NCBI RefSeq assembly: GCF_900142415.1
Contig: NZ_FRAU01000007.1
Location: 62,001-126,000 of the forward strand
Source of the DNA: Rhodothermus profundi
Lineage (GTDB): Bacteria; Bacteroidota; Rhodothermia; Rhodothermales; Rhodothermaceae
DNA length: 64,000 bases
Direction of reading: 5' to 3'
The position numbers and the translations under genes were made by a program. Positions within the stretch are counted from its first letter, which is position 1; every line of letters begins with the position of its first letter. A model generated the notes under the pieces. It was not told the origin of the DNA, made no database searches, and saw nothing but the letters and a program-made list of their open reading frames with translations. Of this stretch, positions 10,999 through 20,464 are shown one piece after another.

Positions 10999-13437
10999 AT
11001 GACCCGCGTGCGCGTAGAGCTGCCCGTCATCCTTCCCGACATTCCGGATGAGCGGGATCCCTGCGTTGAACGCCTGCAAGCCTCGCTGGCCACCCGGCAG
11101 GGCATTGAGCGCGTCCATGTCGTTCCTCCCCGCAACGGCACGCCAGCCTGCCTGTGCGTCCATTACGATCCAGAACAGGTGAGCCTGGACGAAATCGAAC
11201 GCTGGGTGCGCCAGGAAGGGGCCGCCCTTACCGAGCAATACGGTCACCTGGTCCTTCCGGTCTCAGGCATCCGGAGCGTACGTCATGCCCGGCGGCTGGA
11301 GCGTCGTCTCCTACGTGAGGAAGGGATCCTGGATGCCCAGGTAAGCGCAGCCGGCGTGGTGCGCATCGAATATGACCGCCGGCGCTGGCAAGAAGAGGCT
11401 GTCCGCACGCTGGTAGAACAACTCGGGCTTACCATTCTGCCGGCCTTTCCCCCACCAGCCGCTGAAGAAGAAAAGCATGTCCACGCCGGCATCTTTGGCG
11501 AACGCACCGAATTGATCTACGCGCTGCTCTGCGGCTTCTTCTTAGGAAGTAGTTGGGTTGCCGAAACGTGGTTGAATGTTCCGGCACTCGTGCCCCGGCT
11601 GGGCTATCTGCTTGCCTACTTCTTCGGGGGATACTATACCCTGCGAGAAACCTGGGAAAGTCTGAAGCAACGCCAGCTAAACATTGACTTTTTGATGGTA
11701 GCGGCAGCAGTCGGCGCTGCATTGCTGGGGCACTGGGCCGAAGGGGCCTTTCTGCTGTTTCTGTTCAGCCTCGGACACGCGCTCGAACATTATGCCATGG
11801 GGCGCGCGCAACGCGCCATCCGCTCGCTCGGCGAACTGATGCCGCGCACCGCCCTGCGCAAAACAAATGGCACGCTGCAAGAGGTCCCTGTCGAATCCCT
11901 GCAGACCGGCGATATCGTCGTAGTACGCCCGGGTGAACGCATCCCAGTGGACGGTATTGTGATCGAAGGTCAGAGCAGCGTCAACCAGGCCCCTGTTACG
12001 GGCGAAAGCATCCCGGTCGACAAAATGCCGCATCCACAGGCCCAGGACGCCCTCTTGCAATGGGAACGCCTTTCAGATACTTACCGGGTCTTTGCAGGCA
12101 CCCTTAACGGTAATGGCACCCTGACCCTTCTGGTCGCCCGGGAAAGCAAAGATTCCACCATCTCTCGGCTGGTCCAACTGGTCATGGAGGCCGAAGCACG
12201 CAAGTCTCCTACCCAGCGCTTTACCGAGCGCTTCGAGCGATTCTTCGTACCGGCCGTGTTGCTCTTCGACCTACTGGTGCTATTCGGAGGAACGCTGCTG
12301 CTCGGATGGCCCTTTGAAACTGCTTTCTATCGAGCCATGGCGGTGCTGGTGGCTGCCAGCCCCTGCGCCCTCGCCATCTCAACTCCCAGCGCCATTCTAA
12401 GCGGCCTGGCCCGCGCTGCCCAGCGGGGCGTCCTGATCAAAGGAGGCGCTCCTCTAGAAACGCTGGCCCTGGTGCGCACCATGGCCTTTGACAAAACCGG
12501 CACCCTTACCCGGGGACAGCCACAGGTAACCGACATATGGCTTGCTCCAGGTGCCTCTCGTAACACCCTGCTGGAAACCCTGCTCGCCGTCGAACGCCTG
12601 TCGGATCATCCGCTGGCCGAAGCGGTCGTGCAGCATATCGAGCGTACGGCTTCTTTTACCAGCCTGCCCGATCCTGTCGATATGGAAACGATCCCGGGCC
12701 ACGGCATCCGCGCGCGCCTCCAGGGAGACCCCGTCTACATTGGCAACTTACGGCTGTTCGAACGCGAACAGATCCCGGTCCCACAACCCCTGCAGCAGCG
12801 CATGCAGGCCCTAGAGCAGGAAGGGAAAACGACCATGCTGATCCGCCGAGGCTCCTGCTTTCTGGGCATTGTCGCCTTACGAGATGAGCCGCGCCCTGAA
12901 GCTGCCGCGGTCATGCAGGAGCTCCACCGGCTGGGCATTCGACGGATACTCCTGATCTCGGGAGATAACCACCGCGTAGCTCAGGCAATTGCCCATCAGA
13001 TAGGCCTTGACGAGGCGCGCGGTAACCTGCTCCCAGAAGACAAGGTAGCCGCCATTCGGCAACTTCGAACGGAAACCCCTCCCGTGGCAATGGTTGGGGA
13101 TGGCATCAACGACGCCCCTGCCCTGGCGCAGGCCGACGTGGGCATCGCCATGGGTGCTGCTGGCTCTGATCTGGCCCTCGAAACCGCTGACATTGCCCTG
13201 ATGGCTAATTCGCTGCAGGGACTTCCCTTCGCTCGGGCCCTCAGCCTGCAAACCCGCCGTATCATCAAACAAAACCTGTGGATTAGCCTCGGCATGGTCG
13301 CTTTCTTGATTCCCGCTGCCTTGCTGGGACTTCAACTGGGGGTGGCGGTTATGTTTCACGAAGGGTCTACCCTGGTCGTTGTGTTTAACGCGCTCCGCCT
13401 GCTGGCTTTCTCCTACCCTCAGCCTGCTCCGACGTGA
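10999..13437 (+). CDS. Heavy-metal P1B-type ATPase (zinc/cobalt/cadmium group)
   Basis: An 812-residue metal exporter of the inner membrane. Two HMA-like ferredoxin-fold regions (about 1-75 and 85-150) come first, but neither has the CxxC metal-binding motif. Then come membrane helices from about residue 172, an actuator domain (PVTGESIPV), the membrane metal site Ser454-Pro455-Cys456 followed by AL, the phosphorylation site Asp498 in DKTGTLT, the hinge GDGINDAPAL, and a last helix with HEGST from His787. The SPC plus HEG[GS]T combination is typical of the P1B-4 group (cobalt, zinc, iron); the ion cannot be fixed from sequence. A 279-nt region before the start includes the tRNA terminator and an AT-rich stretch where a promoter and metal-responsive site would be expected; I see no convincing operator. 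It is convergent with the beta-propeller operon. Confidence 0.92.
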   Translation: MTRVRVELPVILPDIPDERDPCVERLQASLATRQGIERVHVVPPRNGTPACLCVHYDPEQVSLDEIERWVRQEGAALTEQYGHLVLPVSGIRSVRHARRLERRLLREEGILDAQVSAAGVVRIEYDRRRWQEEAVRTLVEQLGLTILPAFPPPAAEEEKHVHAGIFGERTELIYALLCGFFLGSSWVAETWLNVPALVPRLGYLLAYFFGGYYTLRETWESLKQRQLNIDFLMVAAAVGAALLGHWAEGAFLLFLFSLGHALEHYAMGRAQRAIRSLGELMPRTALRKTNGTLQEVPVESLQTGDIVVVRPGERIPVDGIVIEGQSSVNQAPVTGESIPVDKMPHPQAQDALLQWERLSDTYRVFAGTLNGNGTLTLLVARESKDSTISRLVQLVMEAEARKSPTQRFTERFERFFVPAVLLFDLLVLFGGTLLLGWPFETAFYRAMAVLVAASPCALAISTPSAILSGLARAAQRGVLIKGGAPLETLALVRTMAFDKTGTLTRGQPQVTDIWLAPGASRNTLLETLLAVERLSDHPLAEAVVQHIERTASFTSLPDPVDMETIPGHGIRARLQGDPVYIGNLRLFEREQIPVPQPLQQRMQALEQEGKTTMLIRRGSCFLGIVALRDEPRPEAAAVMQELHRLGIRRILLISGDNHRVAQAIAHQIGLDEARGNLLPEDKVAAIRQLRTETPPVAMVGDGINDAPALAQADVGIAMGAAGSDLALETADIALMANSLQGLPFARALSLQTRRIIKQNLWISLGMVAFLIPAALLGLQLGVAVMFHEGSTLVVVFNALRLLAFSYPQPAPT

Positions 13438-13457
13438 ACGCAGCCCCATCAAGAGGC

Positions 13458-13975
13458 TCAGCTTTCTCCATAGGGCAGGGGCATACCGGCCCGCACCCAT
13501 CGTTGCATCCTGGCTACCCCTACCCATCGAAGCAGCATGTGGTAGGTATCAGCTTCCCGCATCAGTAGCACAACCTGCGGGGTCGCCTGCAGCCCTGGAG
13601 CGATCTCCTGCACATATCGCACGGCTAAATTCTGCCAGCGGCCCCCACCGCCACCTCATGGAAAGCTCCCATCTTTTCCAGATGCTGGAGTCCACGCCGA
13701 ATGTCGCGGCTAATAGCAACCCCCACCATGCGAAAGGCGATGCCCCGCTCCACCGCCACGCGTTCAAGATGACGGCGCATGGCTGCCAGCAACGCAGGCA
13801 ACGCGGGATCATTCGAGGGGCCGCAGGTAGGCGAACCGATATATACCAGCAGAAGCGCCTGCCGCTCTTCACCGGACCAGAGCAGCCGCCAGGGATCAGG
13901 GCGAAGCTGCTGATAATAGAGAGGCACCGAAATCCCAAGCAAAACGCCACTGAGCACGAGCAAACCTGCTCGCAT
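13458..13975 (-). pseudogene. Frameshifted gene for a thioredoxin-like exported protein
   Basis: From the ATG at 13975 the frame encodes an N-terminal membrane or signal segment (MRAGLLVLSGVLLGISVPLYY), then 'LLLVYIGSPTCG', then stops early at 13625. If one G is added to the run of five Gs (complement of 13642-13646), the frame continues as 'EVAVGGRWQNLAVRYVQ' and 'APGLQATPQVVLL' and ends at 13458, giving about 172 residues. The restored part keeps sensible composition, so this is a frameshift in a real gene, not chance. The beta-strand followed by a Cys looks thioredoxin-like but has a single Cys, so redox function is unclear. It is the third gene after two beta-propeller lipoproteins, 7 nt after the stop. 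A sequencing error or programmed slippage are alternatives to true inactivation. Confidence 0.7.
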
Positions 13976-13982
13976 CGCCCCA

Positions 13983-15155
13983 TTACGAACCACTTATCGG
14001 TTCTGGCAAACGAAACACCGCAACATGGGGGAGCTCGGACGCTGGACTGATCCCCAGCCCATAGGCTCCCTGCCACGTGTAGAGACGGAAAAAGGGAAAA
14101 GTTACTTCCTGACCGTACCACTGCTGCCGTGCCGGATCCAGCCAGAAGGCATAGGAAGCGATCGTCCTGGCGGCCAGCGGTTGCCGAGACCGACGTTCCT
14201 GATATACCAGGTGGAAGAGCACCCTGCCGTCCGGCAGGGGCCAGACATTCCGCAGCACATACCCCCGGTCGCGCAGCGTCGGCTGCAACCGACCTCCCTC
14301 TACAAGGCGGTAGGCCAGCAGAGGCGCCTCGCCGATCCGCACCCGCCACCGCCGGGTTCCATCCGTGCTATAGTAGACCGCTACCGGAAGATTTCGGTAG
14401 ACCAGCAATAGCCCGGGACCATATGGATCACAGTACAACTGGGCCTCCAGCATAAGAGCCCCGAACCCCTCCGGAAGCGCCTCAGGCGAATAGACGTCCT
14501 GCCTGCCAAAGGAGCGCACAGGCCTACCCTCCAGCGTCAATACCCGAAACAGCGGCTGCTTCTCCCACTGGGCCGATTGGGTGTACACGTACAGGGTATC
14601 CTCCAACAGACACCATCCAAGCGGGCTAGCCTGCAACTGGGGCCCCAGGTTATACGTCTGGTCCAGCACAAACCCCGTCCCTTCCGGCCGATAGCGGTGC
14701 AAACGGGGGCGTCCTTCCTCCATTACGTACAACCAGCCGCGGCTGTCAAACGCCACATAGATAGGCTGGTCAAACTCTCCCGGCCCCAGCCCTTTTCGCC
14801 CCACCTTAAACAAAAAGCGGCCCGCGCGGTCGAAGAAGCGCACTTCTCCATTGTCCCAATCGACGACCACCAGCCGACCTTTCGGATCGAACGTGGCGTA
14901 AACAACCCGCCCCAGAAAGTATTCCGGTCCCTGTCCCTCGGCAGCGCCGATCATCTGGTGCACGGTTGCCTTCGCCAGCGCTTCCACAACGGCCCCGTTC
15001 TCCGGAGAGGCCGGGCGCGTTGCCTCCAACGAGAGGACAAAATCAAACGGCCCCTGCAGTCGATCCAGCATCGGGTAGAGTGCCTCGGTCGGCGCCGAAG
15101 GACGGCAGCCAACCAGGCCTACTATCAGCATCAGTCCTGTAGCCAGCTGTCTCAT
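13983..15155 (-). CDS. 6-bladed beta-propeller lipoprotein
   Basis: A 390-residue lipoprotein: a signal peptide ends in the lipobox LVGC at Cys17. The body has repeated propeller strands such as 'GRLVVVDWDNGEVRFFDRAGRF' cut into the usual pattern 'V...fD..G.l.V.D....ri..fd..G', then 'GLGPGEFDQPIYVAFDSRGWLYV'. This matches the Bacteroidota 6-bladed beta-propeller family, whose members are often periplasmic or surface proteins next to redox-like partners. Its start overlaps the stop of the upstream paralogue by 4 nt (ATGA), showing translational coupling. The frameshifted thioredoxin-like gene follows. Ligand unknown. Confidence 0.85.
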   Translation of the reverse strand: MRQLATGLMLIVGLVGCRPSAPTEALYPMLDRLQGPFDFVLSLEATRPASPENGAVVEALAKATVHQMIGAAEGQGPEYFLGRVVYATFDPKGRLVVVDWDNGEVRFFDRAGRFLFKVGRKGLGPGEFDQPIYVAFDSRGWLYVMEEGRPRLHRYRPEGTGFVLDQTYNLGPQLQASPLGWCLLEDTLYVYTQSAQWEKQPLFRVLTLEGRPVRSFGRQDVYSPEALPEGFGALMLEAQLYCDPYGPGLLLVYRNLPVAVYYSTDGTRRWRVRIGEAPLLAYRLVEGGRLQPTLRDRGYVLRNVWPLPDGRVLFHLVYQERRSRQPLAARTIASYAFWLDPARQQWYGQEVTFPFFRLYTWQGAYGLGISPASELPHVAVFRLPEPISGS

Positions 15156-16381
15156 GAAACCCTCTTTCGCGGGGGTTGCGCAGGCAACACGTAATAGGCA
15201 ATATGCGGGATTTCCTGCTGGAACAGATCCCAGCGAAATCTAATCAGCACAGAATCGCGCACGGCCACCAGGGTGGCAAAAGGATAGGTTTCCAGATTTA
15301 ACCGCATCGCCTTTCGACGACGCAGGTCTAGCAAGTACGCCATCGGATACTTTTTTATCAGACGTCCCCTTTCGCTTTCATAGCGAATGAAAGTATAAAA
15401 CAAGAGGTCCTCCTCTAGCAGAACCGGCTCGATCAGATCATCCACCTGCCCCGTGTATGCATATTCCTCAATAAAGGAATCGGTCCTATAATACTCAGCG
15501 ATTCGATTGTCGATTAGAAGAAAAGGCTGTAGATATATTCCATCTAAGAAAAAGCTATATCGCTGATCCTCTACAAAGTAGTCCACAATCGGAAAGAAAA
15601 GATAGGAAGCGACCACCCCTTCGCCACAGGCCACAAAGGCTCGGTAGATTTCACTATGCAGAAACCCTTCCTGCTCACGAGTGGCATAATGTCGATGTCT
15701 TCCGAAGCTCCTGACAACCGTAGGGGACAGATCGATTTCAAAAAAGAGCGGATCTTCTCGAAGGCGCGAGGTCTGCTGCGTGATCAGATGACCGTTTGCA
15801 TGGAGGCAGCCGTCGTTTAAGAAAGAGGCGCCCACTGGCAGATCCAGAAGGCGCACAAATTCATACCCGGATCCCTGGCGGCGGTACACCACAAACAGAG
15901 CGCGTGAATAGTCGTAGACGTACAGGGTGTCGTTTACGCCCACCAGTAGATGTCCTGCCTGGATATACTCGCCAGGCCCTTCGCCCTGGCGGCCTACCAG
16001 CGTTACAAAGCGCCCATCTTGGTCATAGATGCGCACCTCCTGGTTCTCGAAGTCCAGCACCACTACCCGTCCTGTGCCATCAATCACCACATCCCATATC
16101 TTGCCAAACATACGATAGCGATCCTCCGCAATCCATGTCCCCACCTCCCATTTCAGATGGGCTTGCTGCAACCGCGCAGCCCATGCCTGCAAGACCGAAT
16201 CGCTGTCCTGCGGAGTAGCAATCCAGTCAAACGCTTCCAGGGGCGGCAAACGGGCCGGATCCGGATGCCAGTGTGCTCCCTGTCCTGCTTCAGGCAGGCT
16301 CCCTCTGCAGCCACCCCCTCCAAACAGACTGACCCCTAGCAGCAGACCTCCGGCTGCCCTATTCAACCATTTCGCAATCAC
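15152..16381 (-). CDS. 6-bladed beta-propeller lipoprotein, paralogue
   Basis: A 409-residue lipoprotein with a GTG start, supported by AGAAGG 7 nt upstream and by a signal peptide that only makes sense from here. The lipobox ends in Cys25 (GGGGC). Propeller strands include 'GTGRVVVLDFENQEVRIYDQDGRF' type repeats and 'GEGPGEYIQAGHLLVGVNDTLYVYD'. It shares layout and motifs with the next gene but the two are clearly diverged. It is the first gene of a three-gene operon. The 3' half has lower GC than its neighbours, with many Tyr, Phe and Ile codons. Function unknown. Confidence 0.83.
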   Translation of the reverse strand: MIAKWLNRAAGGLLLGVSLFGGGGCRGSLPEAGQGAHWHPDPARLPPLEAFDWIATPQDSDSVLQAWAARLQQAHLKWEVGTWIAEDRYRMFGKIWDVVIDGTGRVVVLDFENQEVRIYDQDGRFVTLVGRQGEGPGEYIQAGHLLVGVNDTLYVYDYSRALFVVYRRQGSGYEFVRLLDLPVGASFLNDGCLHANGHLITQQTSRLREDPLFFEIDLSPTVVRSFGRHRHYATREQEGFLHSEIYRAFVACGEGVVASYLFFPIVDYFVEDQRYSFFLDGIYLQPFLLIDNRIAEYYRTDSFIEEYAYTGQVDDLIEPVLLEEDLLFYTFIRYESERGRLIKKYPMAYLLDLRRRKAMRLNLETYPFATLVAVRDSVLIRFRWDLFQQEIPHIAYYVLPAQPPRKRVS

Positions 16382-16539
16382 CGGTTAACCTTCTGCCCTC
16401 TGGTAAAAGTAAAGTGTATGTACCATTCGATTCTCTGTCAAGAAGAGCCTGAACATGTATGCGTGCGAACTTCATTCAACCGTTCCAATGCAGCGCTCCC
16501 GTATAATCCCCTGGTTTCAGACATCGGTCTGCTCGCCAC

Positions 16540-17190
16540 TCACGGCATCGGTAATGGACAGGCGGCTGCTTTCTCTGCCATTGAACTCAGCGGTTCGATC
16601 TGGGCCCACAGATCCTTGATCGTTAGCACGCGCGCAGGCCATACCGGCAAACCCGCGGTGCGCAGCGCCCGGGCTACCCATCGGTTGCTGTTGTTCAGCA
16701 GGTGATAGCGTCCTCTGGCAGCGTAAAACTGTCCTTCCTGTCCATACAGCGCAGGCGCAACAGGCTGCAGTTTTCCCTGGGCGTCCCGTTTGAAATAGCC
16801 CGCGACAAAAGCTACCAGCTTGCGAAACGCCATGCTGTCCAGCTCCACCTGCCGCACAGGTCCCGAAAAGATGCGCGCCGGAGGATGGTCAAACGCCACC
16901 ACATGCAGCACGGCAGCAGTAGGCCAGAGCGCAGCCCGCAGGGCATCTCCTGCTCCTGGATCGGGGTCGGGATAGTAGCCTGCCTCTCCCCAGCCCACTT
17001 CCACATAGCGCCGCGCGGGAAACCGCACCTCCTCAGGCCAGTCGGTTCCCTCCAGATCGGCCTGGCAGAAGGCTATACCGGCATGCCAGCCATGATGGAT
17101 CAGGTAAATGGTAAAGCGTCGCTCCTGCGCCAGCGCCTGGCCCGCCAGCAGCAGGGCTAAACCAATGCTAAGGAAGCGCTTTTGCATCAT
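16540..17190 (-). CDS. DUF2459 family exported protein
   Basis: The start is taken at the ATG at 17190 (or the next ATG, 17187), where a signal peptide begins ([21 protein letters not shown]). The mature part matches DUF2459: '[13 protein letters not shown]', 'VGWGEAGYY', 'HVVAFDHPP', and a C-terminal '[21 protein letters not shown]'. The conserved His in HHGWH and the NN/N-Cys-like end are reminiscent of papain-fold NlpC-like proteins, but this gene has Ser and Asn where a Cys might be expected. Function is unknown. It is divergent from ilvD with 88 nt between start codons, room for two promoters. Confidence 0.75.
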   Translation of the reverse strand: MMQKRFLSIGLALLLAGQALAQERRFTIYLIHHGWHAGIAFCQADLEGTDWPEEVRFPARRYVEVGWGEAGYYPDPDPGAGDALRAALWPTAAVLHVVAFDHPPARIFSGPVRQVELDSMAFRKLVAFVAGYFKRDAQGKLQPVAPALYGQEGQFYAARGRYHLLNNSNRWVARALRTAGLPVWPARVLTIKDLWAQIEPLSSMAEKAAACPLPMP

Positions 17191-17278
17191 TTGTGGTTCA
17201 TCGGGTGGGAACCCTTCTTCAGGGCCGGGGTGTGCAGCCGTTGCTATTTGTCCGCGCAACCTAACGTCAGGTTCCGCC

Positions 17279-18994
17279 ATGCCGCCGCTCAACCGCTACA
17301 GCCGCCGCATTACGCAGCCCCGGTCGCAGGGTGCCTCGCAGGCCATGTTGCTGGCCACCGGGCTGCAGGAAGAAGACCTGGACAAGCCCCAGATCGGCAT
17401 TGCCTCGGTGTGGTTCGAAGGGAATCCCTGCAACATGCACCTGCTGGAGTTGGCTGCCGAGGTCAAAGCCGGCGTGCAGGAAGCTGGCCTGATTGGCTTT
17501 CGCTTCAACACAATCGGGGTCTCCGATGGCATTTCGATGGGTACCGAGGGCATGTCCTACAGCCTTCCCTCTCGCGATCTGATCGCCGACTCGATCGAGA
17601 CGGTCATGGCCGCCCAGTGGTACGATGGCCTGATCGCCCTGCCCGGCTGCGACAAAAACATGCCCGGCTGCGTAATCGCGATGGGACGCCTGAACCGTCC
17701 CGCGCTGATGATTTATGGCGGCACCATTCGACCCGGCTGCCTGAACGGCCAGAAGCTTGACGTCGTCAGCGCCTTCCAGAGCTATGGCGAATACCTGGCC
17801 GGTAAGATTTCCGACGAGCAGCGCCGCGCCATTATCCGCCACGCCTGTCCGGGCCCGGGGGCCTGTGGCGGCATGTACACGGCCAACACGATGGCCGCCG
17901 CTATCGAAGCCATGGGCCTGGCTCTCCCCTTCAGCTCAAGCCTCCCGGCCGAAGATCCTCGCAAGCGCGCAGAATGCCGCCGCGCCGGCCAGGTCATGCG
18001 TCAACTGTTAGAACAGGATCTCAAACCGCGCGACATTGTCACGCGCGCCTCCCTTGAAAACGCCATTACCGTGGTAATGGCGCTAGGCGGCTCCACCAAT
18101 GCCGTGCTGCACCTGCTGGCGATCGCGCATGCGTTCGACGTGCCGCTCAGCCTCGACGACTTTCAGCGCATTGCCCGGCGCGTGCCCCTGCTGGCCGATA
18201 TGAAGCCCAGCGGCCGCTATGTTATGGAAGACCTGTGCCGCATCGGCGGGGTCCCAGCCGTCATGAAGCTGCTGCTCAAGCATGGGGCACTGCATGGGGA
18301 GGCGCTCACTGTAACAGGCAAGACGCTTGCAGAAAACCTGGCCGAGGTGCCCGATCTGCCCGATGATCAGGACATCATTCGCCCCTGGGACAACCCGCTG
18401 AAACCTAGCGCGCACATCTATATCCTCTATGGGAATCTGGCTCCGGGAGGCTGCGTCGCCAAGATCACCGGCAAAGAAGGCCTGCGCTTCAGCGGCCCTG
18501 CCCGCGTGTTCGACTCCGAAGAAGACATGCTGGCAGGCCTGGAAGCAGGGCGCATTCAGCGCGGCGATGTGATTGTTATTCGCTACGAAGGTCCCCGGGG
18601 CGGCCCGGGCATGCCGGAAATGCTCACGCCCACCTCGGCGCTGATGGGAGCCGGTCTGGGCCAGGATGTCGCGCTCATCACCGATGGCCGCTTCAGCGGC
18701 GGCAGCCACGGCTTCATTATTGGCCACGTCGTGCCCGAAGCCCAGGAAGGGGGACCGATTGCGCTGATTCGTGATGGTGACCGCATCACCATCGATGCCG
18801 AAGCCGGTCTCATCCAGGTGGACGTCTCCGAGGAAGAGCTGGCCCGGCGGCGAGCGACCTGGTCTCCGCCCCCCCTGAAGGTCAGCCGGGGCGTTCTCTA
18901 CCGCTACGTGCAGACCGTACAGGACGCCTCGCACGGCTGCATCACCGACGCGCCAACCGGCGAACCTGCACCCGCGGGATCTCCCCCAAGCTAA
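17279..18994 (+). CDS. ilvD: Dihydroxy-acid dehydratase IlvD
   Basis: The third enzyme of valine, isoleucine and leucine synthesis, dehydrating 2,3-dihydroxy acids to 2-keto acids. The ATG at 17279 gives 571 residues, a normal length, and starts at the conserved '[19 protein letters not shown]'. Iron-sulfur ligands can be seen: Cys in 'EGNPCNMHL', Cys in '[11 protein letters not shown]' and Cys in '[15 protein letters not shown]'. The C-terminal substrate loop '[13 protein letters not shown]' is present. No other branched-chain genes are adjacent. No leader peptide or attenuator is visible. The last 15 residues are proline-rich and vary in the family. rarA follows 37 nt later on the same strand. 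Confidence 0.96.
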   Translation: MPPLNRYSRRITQPRSQGASQAMLLATGLQEEDLDKPQIGIASVWFEGNPCNMHLLELAAEVKAGVQEAGLIGFRFNTIGVSDGISMGTEGMSYSLPSRDLIADSIETVMAAQWYDGLIALPGCDKNMPGCVIAMGRLNRPALMIYGGTIRPGCLNGQKLDVVSAFQSYGEYLAGKISDEQRRAIIRHACPGPGACGGMYTANTMAAAIEAMGLALPFSSSLPAEDPRKRAECRRAGQVMRQLLEQDLKPRDIVTRASLENAITVVMALGGSTNAVLHLLAIAHAFDVPLSLDDFQRIARRVPLLADMKPSGRYVMEDLCRIGGVPAVMKLLLKHGALHGEALTVTGKTLAENLAEVPDLPDDQDIIRPWDNPLKPSAHIYILYGNLAPGGCVAKITGKEGLRFSGPARVFDSEEDMLAGLEAGRIQRGDVIVIRYEGPRGGPGMPEMLTPTSALMGAGLGQDVALITDGRFSGGSHGFIIGHVVPEAQEGGPIALIRDGDRITIDAEAGLIQVDVSEEELARRRATWSPPPLKVSRGVLYRYVQTVQDASHGCITDAPTGEPAPAGSPPS

Positions 18995-19031
18995 AACGGG
19001 TTCCCGTGGGAAGACCTGCGTGGGGAACGGG

Positions 19032-20408
19032 ATGGCGGACCTTTTTCAACAGGCAGCGGAACAATTTCTGGCCTCTCAGGCGCCCCTGGCCGAGCGCATG
19101 CGGCCTCGCACGCTGGACGAATTCGTGGGCCAGGAGCATATCCTGGGACCGGGCAAGCTGCTGCGCCGCGCCATCGAAGCCGACCGCCTCTCGTCGCTGA
19201 TCTTTTACGGTCCTCCAGGCACCGGCAAAACGACGCTGGCCCGCATCATCGCCCGCACCACGCAGGCGCACTTCACAGCCCTCAATGCGGTGCTGGCCGG
19301 GGTCAGAGACATCCGCAGCGCCATCGAAGCAGCTCAGGAGCGGTTGCGGCTCCATCAGCAACGCACCATCCTGTTCATCGACGAAGTCCATCGCTTCAAC
19401 AAAGCCCAGCAGGATGCCCTGCTCCCGCACGTCGAAAGTGGCACGGTCATCTTCATCGGAGCCACCACTGAGAATCCCTACTTCGAGGTCATTAAACCGC
19501 TGGTAAGTCGCTCCCGAGTCTTTGAGCTCAAGCCTCTAACCCCTGAACACCTGCGCCGCATCGCTGAGCAGGCGCTCACCGACCCGGAACGGGGTTACGG
19601 CGGCCGAAACGTGATTCTTGATCCGGAAGCGCTTAATCATCTGATCAATGTGGCCAATGGCGACGCTCGCTCCCTGCTTAATGCCCTGGAACTGGCCGTC
19701 GAGACCACCCCACCAGACGCTAACGGCCGCATTCACATCACCCTTCAGGTTGCCGAAGACTCCATCCAACGCCGCGCCGTGCTCTACGACAAAGAGGGCG
19801 AGGCCCACTTCGACACGATCAGCGCATTCATCAAAAGCCTGCGCGGCTCCGATCCCGACGCCGCCCTCTACTGGCTCGCGCGCATGATCTACGCGGGCGA
19901 AGATCCGCGCTTTATCCTACGCCGCATGCTCATCTTCGCTGCCGAAGACATTGGCCTGGCCGACCCTCAGGCCCTGCAGGTGGCGGCAGCCGCTGCACAG
20001 GCCTTCGAGTATGTGGGCATGCCGGAAGGTCAGTTCCTGCTGGCCGAATGCTGCCTGTATCTGGCTACCGCGCCCAAAAGCAATTCCACCATGGCTTACT
20101 TTAACGCCCTGTCCTATGTGGAGCGCGAACAATCCGGCGAAGTCCCCTCCCATCTGAAAGATGCCAGCCGTGACCGCCAGGGCCTCGGCCACGGACAGGG
20201 CTACCGGTATCCGCACGCCTACCGCGAACACTACGTCCCTCAGCAATATCTGCCCGACCACATGCAGGGCATCTACTTCTATGAGCCCTCCAATCAGGGC
20301 TATGAACGCGTCATTGCCCAACGCCTGGCAAGCTGGCGCCAACGTGATCTGGCCGAAAACCTGAAAAAGCGACTCCAACGCTACCTGCCGGACGACAACA
20401 ACCCGTAG
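19032..20408 (+). CDS. rarA: Replication-associated recombination protein RarA (AAA+ ATPase)
   Basis: The ATG at 19032 is preferred over a GTG 12 nt upstream because GGGGAACGGG just before it can act as ribosome binding site. The product has 458 residues. Motifs in order: '[15 protein letters not shown]', Walker [14 protein letters not shown], Walker [19 protein letters not shown], sensor '[10 protein letters not shown]', then the C-terminal tetramerisation domain with 'YGGRNVILD', '[15 protein letters not shown]' and '[17 protein letters not shown]'. RarA/MgsA proteins act at stalled replication forks, interacting with single-strand binding protein. All motifs are intact. A dynamin-like gene follows after 56 nt. 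Confidence 0.96.
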   Translation: MADLFQQAAEQFLASQAPLAERMRPRTLDEFVGQEHILGPGKLLRRAIEADRLSSLIFYGPPGTGKTTLARIIARTTQAHFTALNAVLAGVRDIRSAIEAAQERLRLHQQRTILFIDEVHRFNKAQQDALLPHVESGTVIFIGATTENPYFEVIKPLVSRSRVFELKPLTPEHLRRIAEQALTDPERGYGGRNVILDPEALNHLINVANGDARSLLNALELAVETTPPDANGRIHITLQVAEDSIQRRAVLYDKEGEAHFDTISAFIKSLRGSDPDAALYWLARMIYAGEDPRFILRRMLIFAAEDIGLADPQALQVAAAAAQAFEYVGMPEGQFLLAECCLYLATAPKSNSTMAYFNALSYVEREQSGEVPSHLKDASRDRQGLGHGQGYRYPHAYREHYVPQQYLPDHMQGIYFYEPSNQGYERVIAQRLASWRQRDLAENLKKRLQRYLPDDNNP

Positions 20409-20464
20409 CGCAAGTTACGGACTTTTTTGTACCTTATCTGTCCCGGCTACCATCCTCTCTACCC

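Noticed and set aside
13549..14349. A 266-codon open frame on the minus strand crossing the beta-propeller and thioredoxin-like genes.
   Set aside because: It has no family features, runs through two better-supported genes in another frame and is explained by GC-rich codon bias.
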